From positions 1 to 11,273 of the forward strand of contig JAFMRP010000064.1 of assembly GCA_017354095.1 (NCBI GenBank): DNA of 11,273 bases, written 5' to 3'. The DNA is from Ktedonobacteraceae bacterium (GTDB lineage: Bacteria; Chloroflexota; Ktedonobacteria; Ktedonobacterales; Ktedonobacteraceae). The translations under genes and the position numbers were made by a program. Positions 6,354 to 11,273 of this stretch are shown piece by piece. The notes beneath the pieces were generated by a model. The model saw only the letters and a list, made by a program, of their open reading frames with translations, did not search any database and was not told where the DNA came from. Each line of letters begins with the position of its first letter. Position 1 is the first letter of the stretch.

Positions 6354-8049
6354 ACGATCTGTTTCCTGCTTTCTCGTTCTTCCTGCTCGTTTGCCGTAAA
6401 AGATGCAAAATGTTCTGATACTCCTCATGGAGCTCCACCACATCGGAGCGAGCCAGGACGTGGTCGGGTTCTCCACGCAGTGGCAGGCGCGCCATGAGCG
6501 AGATGGCTTGCTGCCACTTTCCCTGTCGTCGATACACGGTGGCCAGATTGTCCAAAACCATCCTCATCGTAGGGTCCGTGGGCTCTAAGGCGTCAGTACA
6601 GATAGCTAATGCTTGTTGGAGCAGCGATGCGGCTCGCCCCGTCTGGCCTTGCTCCAGGTAGGTTTCCGCCAGGGCATTGCAGCTGGCAGCGATATCTGGG
6701 TGATCTGGTCCTAACAAGGCCATCCTCGCTCGCAGCACGCGTTGGAGCATCGTTTGTGCCTCGGAGACTTTAGCTTGCTCGCGATAGAGTAACACCAATT
6801 GCTCCATGCATTGAACAGTGTCTAGATGCATGCTTCCCACCATGCGCTCCGAAAGCTCCAGCGCTCGGTGGGCCAGCATTTCCGCCTGGTGCCACACGCC
6901 TTGTGCCGCGTAGACAAAGGCCAGCTTGTAGGAGAGCTTCGCCGTGGTGAACGGCGCTGTGGCATCGAGATCCAGGATCCATTGTTGGTAGAGGATGGCT
7001 AACTGAGAAAGCGCCAACCTCGTGATGGGATGCTCAGGACCCAGCAGCACCCCACTATTGGTCAGAGCCTTCTGATAGAGGATTTCGGCTTCCTCGCGTT
7101 TGCTTTGGGCTGCATACAGATCAGCCAGGCTACAGAGGCTCAGCAGCGTATCCGGATGCTCGGGACCCAGCACCCGTGCTCGGATGAGATTCGTTCTCAG
7201 GAAAAAGCGCTCGGCCTCGCGATAGTGCTGCTGGAGCTGGTGCAAGCTGCCCAAACGATACAAGGTCATCGCGACGGCCGGATGTGCGGTCTCATGGATG
7301 CGCTGATACACGTTCAACGCTTGATGGAGCAAGGCCTCAGCCTCTCTATACACGCGTTGTTCACAGAGACGTTCCGCAGCCCAGATAAAGAGCTCTGCAG
7401 CTTCAGGAAGCATCAGTGTCCATCGTTTGCTGAGCCATGCGATCTGTTGCACGTGCCGTACATCCTCATCCTCAAGCGACCGTATCACGTCATGCAGCGC
7501 GCACACCATCCATGTACCATAGCGCTGCTGCTCTTCTATTGACAAGGTCTCACGCAGCACCGATTGCACCTGCCCGGACATGCACAGTGATGGAGGAGAT
7601 GGCAGCCGCTCGATCAGCCGATAGGCCTGCAGGGTCGCCAGGATCTGATCCAAGAGATGCGGCTGATCCGTCACCTCACGCAAGGCCACATCAGGGAGCA
7701 TAGGAGACCGCGTAAAAAGCTCCTCTGGAATGGCTTCAGGCCCCAGGAGCGAGCAGGCACAGAGAAGCGCAGCCGCCGCTGGCTGCTCGCGCCTCAGGCG
7801 AGCGAGCGTCAGGTCACACACCACCGCGAGAGGGGTATGTGCTCCTTGTGCCTGCTCGCGATAGACCGCAAGATAGTCCTGCAGGGTGCAGCCGGTGACT
7901 GTGATATAGCCTTTCACTAATTCCAAAGGCAGTCCTTCCCATGCATGTGCGAGCTCTGCATCGTGATGCAGAGCAACAGGAGCATCCTGGGAAGTCGCGA
8001 ACGGTGCTTCATCCCGAGCAGGTCCAGGTGTATGAAAAGATGGTTCCAT
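6343..8049 (-). CDS. TPR protein derived from a STAND (NB-ARC-TPR) protein, P-loop absent
   Basis: The protein has 568 aa from ATG 8049, preceded by GGGAGGAA (8053-8060), an excellent site; the ATG at 8091 has none. Residues 1-36 look disordered. Residues about 37-190 read like the segment after the nucleotide-binding core of NB-ARC-TPR STAND proteins. This segment includes the GxP-type GLPLELVKGYITVTG, DYLAVYREQ, and a winged-helix-like stretch PAAAALLCACSLLGPEAIPE then LLDQILATLQAYRLIERL. Residues about 217-515 hold some six or seven tetratricopeptide repeats with the kinesin-light-chain signature (GPEHPDTLLSL, GPEHPITRLAL, GPDHPDIAAS). No Walker A or Walker B motif occurs anywhere, so it cannot be a NTP-driven switch alone; a protein-interaction scaffold is more likely. 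It is the first gene of the operon and overlaps the VIT gene, ending 11 nt inside it, which implies coupled translation and a shared task. Confidence 0.8.
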   Translation of the reverse strand: MEPSFHTPGPARDEAPFATSQDAPVALHHDAELAHAWEGLPLELVKGYITVTGCTLQDYLAVYREQAQGAHTPLAVVCDLTLARLRREQPAAAALLCACSLLGPEAIPEELFTRSPMLPDVALREVTDQPHLLDQILATLQAYRLIERLPSPPSLCMSGQVQSVLRETLSIEEQQRYGTWMVCALHDVIRSLEDEDVRHVQQIAWLSKRWTLMLPEAAELFIWAAERLCEQRVYREAEALLHQALNVYQRIHETAHPAVAMTLYRLGSLHQLQQHYREAERFFLRTNLIRARVLGPEHPDTLLSLCSLADLYAAQSKREEAEILYQKALTNSGVLLGPEHPITRLALSQLAILYQQWILDLDATAPFTTAKLSYKLAFVYAAQGVWHQAEMLAHRALELSERMVGSMHLDTVQCMEQLVLLYREQAKVSEAQTMLQRVLRARMALLGPDHPDIAASCNALAETYLEQGQTGRAASLLQQALAICTDALEPTDPTMRMVLDNLATVYRRQGKWQQAISLMARLPLRGEPDHVLARSDVVELHEEYQNILHLLRQTSRKNEKAGNRSYDA

Positions 8050-8146
8050 CACTATTCCTCCCTCTGCGTCAGAGATCCTTCTCGTGATCATGCGAAACGA
8101 AGGATCACGCCAGCGCAGTGTGTGTAAATCCGAGTAATCTAGTAAG

Positions 8147-8176
8147 ATATTAGCACAACCTAATATATTCCATCAA
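8147..8176 (-). promoter_or_regulatory. Promoter of the TPR-VIT operon with an overlapping 20-bp dyad operator
   Basis: On the minus strand, TTGATG (8171-8176) and TAATAT (8147-8152) are separated by 18 bp, a good sigma-70-type pair about 95 bp before ATG 8049. A perfect inverted repeat, ATATTAG-N6-CTAATAT (8147-8166), covers the -10 box and half the spacer. A protein bound there would block the promoter, so a repressor operator is the simplest reading. The TTAG/CTAA outer arms recall, but do not match, DtxR/IdeR-type sites. Confidence 0.5.
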
Positions 8177-8181
8177 GAGCC

Positions 8182-8199
8182 GGCAGGACCTTTCCTGCC
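8182..8199. other. Hairpin with 7-bp stem upstream of the -35 box
   Basis: GGCAGGA (8182-8188) and TCCTGCC (8193-8199) form a perfect stem with a 4-nt loop. No T-run follows on either strand. It lies just upstream of the proposed -35 and may be a binding site or a chance hairpin. Confidence 0.3.
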
Positions 8200-8226
8200 A
8201 TTTCCACGGATGTCGACCGCAATTAT

Positions 8227-8241
8227 TGATACTGAGTATCA
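8227..8241. promoter_or_regulatory. Second palindrome upstream of the operon promoter
   Basis: TGATACT-G-AGTATCA is a perfect 15-bp palindrome. The same half-words recur just beside it (GAGTAT at 8253-8258 and TGATAC at 8262-8267), so there may be two adjacent operators about 50-90 bp upstream of the -35 box. The composition is AT-rich, unlike the gene-free stretch on its right. Confidence 0.35.
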
Positions 8242-8267
8242 TTATATGGAATGAGTATACCTGATAC

Positions 8268-8700
8268 ATGCGACCTCGTCAACGACGGGGAGACAGTGAG
8301 CAAGGCAATCGCATCTCATTGAGAAGAAGCTAAGGAAGATGAGCCTTGTCTCATCCAATGGTGAGCCACCTGGCATGAATGCTGACACGAGACGATGACT
8401 CCTAGTGGAAGAGGTTCAAAACGCAAGCGCTCTTGATGTCCAGTGGTTTCTGACTGCCAGGACAAACTGGCTGATTGACCGAGAAGGAACGGAGCAGGTA
8501 GTCGTGCGGTGCTCTTTTCATCTCTTGATCGATGTATCGTTGGGATCGAACCATGCCAAGAGCGTGCAAGCCGTTCCACTATTTTTGCAGGCCTTCATAT
8601 ACTCCCACGGGATGCGCAACGAGTTGACGGCAGGCTGACGATAAAGGGCTGCAGAAAGCATCGAGAAGGAGACAAGGAGGGGATATCTTTCTGAGGAGCT
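8268..8700. other. About 430 bp without a supported gene
   Basis: Both strands have short open frames (plus 8405-8638 from GTG, minus 8316-8579 and 8518-8739). None has a ribosome binding site, a known domain or convincing composition, and they overlap one another. It may be decayed sequence. Confidence 0.35.
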
Positions 8701-8710
8701 TAGAAGCGAA

Positions 8711-8735
8711 CGAGCGCGACCAGCGGTCGCGCTCG
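8711..8735 (-). terminator. Strong hairpin terminator after the polysaccharide deacetylase gene
   Basis: CGAGCGCGACC (8711-8721) and GGTCGCGCTCG (8725-8735) form a perfect 11-bp GC-rich stem with a 3-nt loop, 5 nt after the TAA of the minus-strand gene. On that strand a modest T-rich stretch (TTCGCTTCT) follows. The stem is very stable; the T-run is weak. Confidence 0.65.
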
Positions 8736-8740
8736 ACATC

Positions 8741-9481
8741 TTAACGCAACAACGGTGATATGGTCACCAGCGTATAGCCACGTTGCCGCAAACCCTGAAT
8801 GATCTCCGGCAGCGCTGCGACCGTTTGCGAGCGATCACCACCACCATCATGCATCAGTACGATCGCTCCATGGTGTGCGTTCGAAAGGACGGTATTGATG
8901 ATTGACTCGATGCCCGGACATGACCAGTCCCTTGGATCAATATCCCACAAGACCGTACTCAGATGATTCGCCACTATCTCTTGCTTGACCGGTTCATCGA
9001 GCTCTCCATACGGCGGACGCAAGAACGGTGGCGTGACTCCCGTCATTTGCCGCATCATCGCTGAGGTGCTGGCAATTTCCTGCGTCTGCTGCTGGGGAGA
9101 CAACGTTGGCAGCTCAGGATGGTCCCAGGTGTGATTCCCTACGATATGCCCGGCGGCAAGCTCCTGCTTCACGAACCAGGGATATTGCTGCACATATCTA
9201 CCTTCTGTGAAAAAGGTTGCCGGCACATGGTATTGGCGCAGAATAGCGAGAATCTTCGGCGTGTTGATGGGGTGAGGACCGTCGTCAAAAGTGAATGCGA
9301 TCTTCGGCACATCACTTCGCCCCCGCAGAATCACCCTGCCCTGGTTGGGTGCCGCTGATGACACGGTACTTGCCATCGCTGATGGCTCAGGCGCGAATCC
9401 AACTCCCAGTGTAATACACAGGGCGACAAACACGCTCAAGAAGGCGAACTTCTTCAAAGATTTGGAATAGGGAAATGGCAT
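8741..9481 (-). CDS. Secreted polysaccharide deacetylase (CE4, NodB homology domain), 246 aa
   Basis: The enzyme removes acetyl groups from N-acetylglucosamine-containing polymers (peptidoglycan, chitin or an exopolysaccharide); the substrate cannot be read from sequence. Residues 1-37 form a signal peptide or anchor: a basic start (KSLKK), a hydrophobic core (FAFLSVFVALCITLGVGF) and an Ala-X-Ala-like end. The NodB motifs occur in order: TFDDGP (64-69, with catalytic and metal-binding Asp pair D66/D67), HTWDH (117-121, metal-binding His pair), RPPYG (155-159), WDIDPRDW (179-186) and LMHDGGG (209-215). All key residues are present, so it should be active outside the membrane. The length is normal for a minimal secreted CE4 enzyme. 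A weak GAGAAG precedes ATG 9481. It is monocistronic with its own promoter and a hairpin after the stop. Confidence 0.93.
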   Translation of the reverse strand: MPFPYSKSLKKFAFLSVFVALCITLGVGFAPEPSAMASTVSSAAPNQGRVILRGRSDVPKIAFTFDDGPHPINTPKILAILRQYHVPATFFTEGRYVQQYPWFVKQELAAGHIVGNHTWDHPELPTLSPQQQTQEIASTSAMMRQMTGVTPPFLRPPYGELDEPVKQEIVANHLSTVLWDIDPRDWSCPGIESIINTVLSNAHHGAIVLMHDGGGDRSQTVAALPEIIQGLRQRGYTLVTISPLLR

Positions 9482-9575
9482 ACATGTTACTTCTCTCGAA
9501 CGAATGGATCTGTCTCCTTCTCCTCCAAGGCACTCCTTACGGACTGTTACACGTAGCTATAATGAAATTACATCT

Positions 9576-9604
9576 ATCATATATGTATATATGGCATCAA
9601 TCAA
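9576..9604 (-). promoter_or_regulatory. Promoter of the polysaccharide deacetylase gene
   Basis: On the minus strand, TTGATT (9599-9604) and TATGAT (9576-9581) are separated by exactly 17 bp in an AT-rich patch about 95 bp upstream of ATG 9481. That leaves a leader of about 88 nt. Confidence 0.5.
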
Positions 9605-9716
9605 ATCCCTTATGAATAGAATAGGAAAGAAGTCCGGCGACATGTATTGATGTGCTCACGTGGTCTGCCAGATTCCCCTCTCTGCTGAGATGCACACCCA
9701 CCATTTGATCGAGGAA

Positions 9717-9829
9717 TAGACCACCTGACGCCCATAGGCAAAGCGTGGCGGGACATGCGAAGCGAGGGAGAATCTGGTAGAATGAATGAGACAGCATCAG
9801 AGCAGCGAGAAGGGAATGCTACATGATTG
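9717..9829 (-). repeat. Diverged repeat, copy A (partner at 3199-3305)
   Basis: This is the same-orientation partner of 3199-3305, sharing TGCTCTG, CTACCAGAT and TCCCT in order. It lies 200-300 bp downstream of the IS110 transposase stop. Confidence 0.35.
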
Positions 9830-9921
9830 CGCGTTTATTCTGTTCACTATCTCAGTGACGGGACCTTGCTGGTTCGAGAACGGAAATAGGAGCAGGAAAT
9901 GACCCACCCTGAGGAAGATCG

Positions 9922-9956
9922 GCGCATCCGCCTGTTTCATCAGCAGGAGGATGCGC
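9922..9956. other. 35-nt imperfect inverted repeat downstream of the IS110 transposase
   Basis: The 13-nt arms (9922-9934 and 9944-9956) pair at 12 of 13 positions around a 9-nt loop. No T-run follows on the minus strand, so it is not a clear terminator. A folded 3' element of an IS110 transcript is possible. Confidence 0.4.
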
Positions 9957-10023
9957 ATTTCTCTGCCAGTGCCGCCAACCATTCTTCTGAAAAAGTCCTC
10001 TGCCCGCTGACTCGGACAGGGCA

Positions 10024-11265
10024 TTAGCCAGCCTGAGCCAACGGCTGAATCTCGACCTGATAGCCGAGACGTTCGAGGCGTCGGACCAGACGCTTCTGGA
10101 CCATCTGACGATCGCGTTCATCGAAATAATTGCCCCCTAAGTCCTGATAGGTGCTCCGGTCGCGCAAGATGTGATAAATGATGACGAGAATGCTATGAGC
10201 GACCGCCAGAGCGGCCTTCTTTGCCCTACGCCGACTCGCGATGCGGTGATATTGAGCGGACAGATACGTGTTCTTGCTATGAGCTGCAGCGTGGGCAGCC
10301 TGGACCAGGAGCCGACGTACCCAGGGATTGCCTTTGCGCGCCTTCCCCGACAAGCGCTTGCCCGCGCTTTCGTGGTTGCCTGGACACACGCCTGCCCAGG
10401 ACGCTACATGCTGTGCTGAGGGAAACTGAGCCATCTCGATGCCGATTTCAGCCAGGATACCTTGCGCAGTTTCTTTACTGATGCCAGTAATGGCATCGAT
10501 GCGCTCAACCGCTTGCTGCCAGTTCATCCCCTGCGCGCAGGGAAGCCGACTGGACGCTTCAAGCAGAGCTTCCCTGTCCTGAACGATCCCTGGCTCATCT
10601 GTTCCCTCCCCTTGCGGCTCGTCGGGAGGTGTAAACCGCCGGGCGATTTCCTGGCTCACCCTCCGGATGGCTGCATCCAAGCTTTCGATCTGCTTCAAAT
10701 GCTCACCCAGCATGAACCGATGGTGAGCCGTCACCTTTCCCCTTAAAGCAGCCTCCAGGTCCTGCTGGTTGGCGCGAACTCGTCCCACGGCAAAAGCGGC
10801 TAAGCGGGCTGGGTTCGTCTCTCCGTTCACGATAGCGTGCAGGATCATTTGGGACGCTTTGCCCATTACATCCGAAACGACATCTCCCAATTTCAGATTC
10901 GTATCTTCCAGGGTTTTCTGGAGGCGATTGACTTCCCGTGCGCGCTCTTCGGTCAACCGCGTGCGATAACGCGTCAGGTCACGCAACTCCCGCTGGGGAG
11001 CAGAAGGAATAAAACTGGCTTTCAGTAACCCATGCTGTAACAAATCCGCGATCCATTCCGCGTCCTTCACATCCGTTTTGCGTCCGGGGACGGTTTTGAG
11101 ATGATGGGCATTGACCACCAGGATCTCAAAATCGCCTTCCAGCAAGTTATAGATCGGTTTCCAATACACGCCTCCCACAATCTTGCCAATTGTGGGAGGC
11201 GTCATCAGAAGAGGGTGGAAAAGGCATAGGACTAACGCGGAAGATGACCCGGATCTGCTGCTCAT
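10024..11265 (-). pseudogene. IS110-family transposase lacking its N-terminal catalytic part
   Basis: Residues 32-413 of the open frame are a good IS110 transposase. GVYWKPIYNLLEGD (32-45) leads into the DEDD domain segment GRKTDVKDAEW (61-71, with D65 and D68). A coiled-coil region follows (about 100-210). The Transposase_20 domain (about 245-340) reads DAITGISKETAQGILAEIG ... WAGVCPGNHESAGK, with a probable active serine at 300. The tail is GNYFDERDR...QAG. IS110 RuvC-like domains need an earlier Asp and the Glu of a block usually written ESTGVYW. Here the residues before GVYW are PTIGKIVG, so the Glu and everything upstream (roughly 50-80 residues) are missing. The frame runs on without a stop to ATG 11265, but that part resembles nothing in the family. 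A perfect 14-bp inverted repeat sits at the junction. The enzyme is very probably inactive. Confidence 0.8.
11168..11202. repeat. Perfect 14-bp inverted repeat at the IS110 breakpoint
   Basis: ACGCCTCCCACAAT (11168-11181) and ATTGTGGGAGGCGT (11189-11202) are exact reverse complements around a 7-nt loop. The minus-strand right part of the stem contains the GGCGT that encodes the start of GVYW, so the repeat lies exactly where family similarity ends. Confidence 0.8.
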
Positions 11266-11273
11266 CCACTTCA

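Larger units (their letters stand above)
9605..10023 (-). other. Non-coding region downstream of the IS110 transposase
   Basis: About 420 bp lie between the transposase stop and the deacetylase promoter. Two short minus-strand frames (75 and 66 aa) begin at ATGs overlapping the preceding stops (TAATG, then TGATG), but neither has a recognisable domain. The region contains the hairpin at 9922-9956 and repeat copy A at 9717-9829. Part of it is probably the 3' end of the IS110 element, whose exact boundary I cannot place because IS110 elements lack conventional inverted repeats. Confidence 0.4.

Noticed and set aside
4498..6497. Numerous plus-strand frames across the VIT gene
   Set aside because: They are shadows of a GC-rich, Ala/Leu-rich minus-strand gene, with no start signals.
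8182..8199. Hairpin considered as a terminator
   Set aside because: No T-run on either strand, and it lies directly upstream of a promoter, with no gene ending into it.
8405..8638. 77-aa plus-strand frame from GTG
   Set aside because: No ribosome binding site, no domain, and equally open frames exist on the other strand.
9597..9797. 66-aa minus-strand frame whose ATG overlaps the previous stop (TGATG)
   Set aside because: There is no domain, and it covers the -35 region of the deacetylase promoter; the overlap alone is not enough.
9797..10024. 75-aa minus-strand frame overlapping the IS110 transposase stop (TAATG)
   Set aside because: It lacks a recognisable motif and spans an inverted repeat likely to be structural; translation is possible but unsupported.

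Overview
The window looks like a transposon-rich accessory stretch of a large, moderately GC-rich bacterial chromosome. The best guess is a Ktedonobacteria-type member of the Chloroflexota. This rests on a STAND-derived TPR protein with kinesin-light-chain-like repeats (GPEHPDT / GPDHPDI), IS3 and IS110 elements among decayed genes, and small uncharacterised membrane proteins. It is an inference from protein style, not a database match.

Layout. (1) 1-1063: a visibly AT-richer segment with one intact orphan gene (182-874) and the 5' part of a second short gene (from 957). (2) 1064-2292: an IS3-family element with 27-bp imperfect terminal inverted repeats, orfA, an A7 slippery run and an orfB broken by one extra base; it sits inside the second short gene and has no visible target duplication. 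(3) 2293-3177: decayed minus-strand coding sequence, including a probable pseudogene of an uncharacterised SCEG-motif family. (4) 3526-3924: a plus-strand gene for a 132-aa single-span membrane protein. (5) 3925-4538: no recognisable gene. (6) 4539-8049: a two-gene minus-strand operon with overlapping start and stop. The first gene encodes a TPR protein that keeps the tail of a STAND module but has no P-loop. The second encodes a VIT/CCC1 (MbfA-like) membrane domain joined to long MgtE_N-like helical repeats. (7) 8050-8740: the operon's leader, promoter and dyad sites, then about 450 bp without a gene. (8) 8741-9481: a secreted CE4 polysaccharide deacetylase with its own promoter and a strong hairpin after the stop. 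(9) 9605-11273: an IS110-family transposase whose N-terminus is lost at a perfect 14-bp inverted repeat, plus its downstream non-coding region.

The most interesting unit is the 4539-8049 operon. Its membrane domain resembles iron exporters of the MbfA type, but the usual ferritin-like domain is replaced by an MgtE_N-like superhelix. A NTPase-less STAND relic with TPRs is co-translated with it. A 20-bp dyad overlaps the proposed -10 box, so the pair may be controlled by a repressor, perhaps a metal-responsive one (inference).
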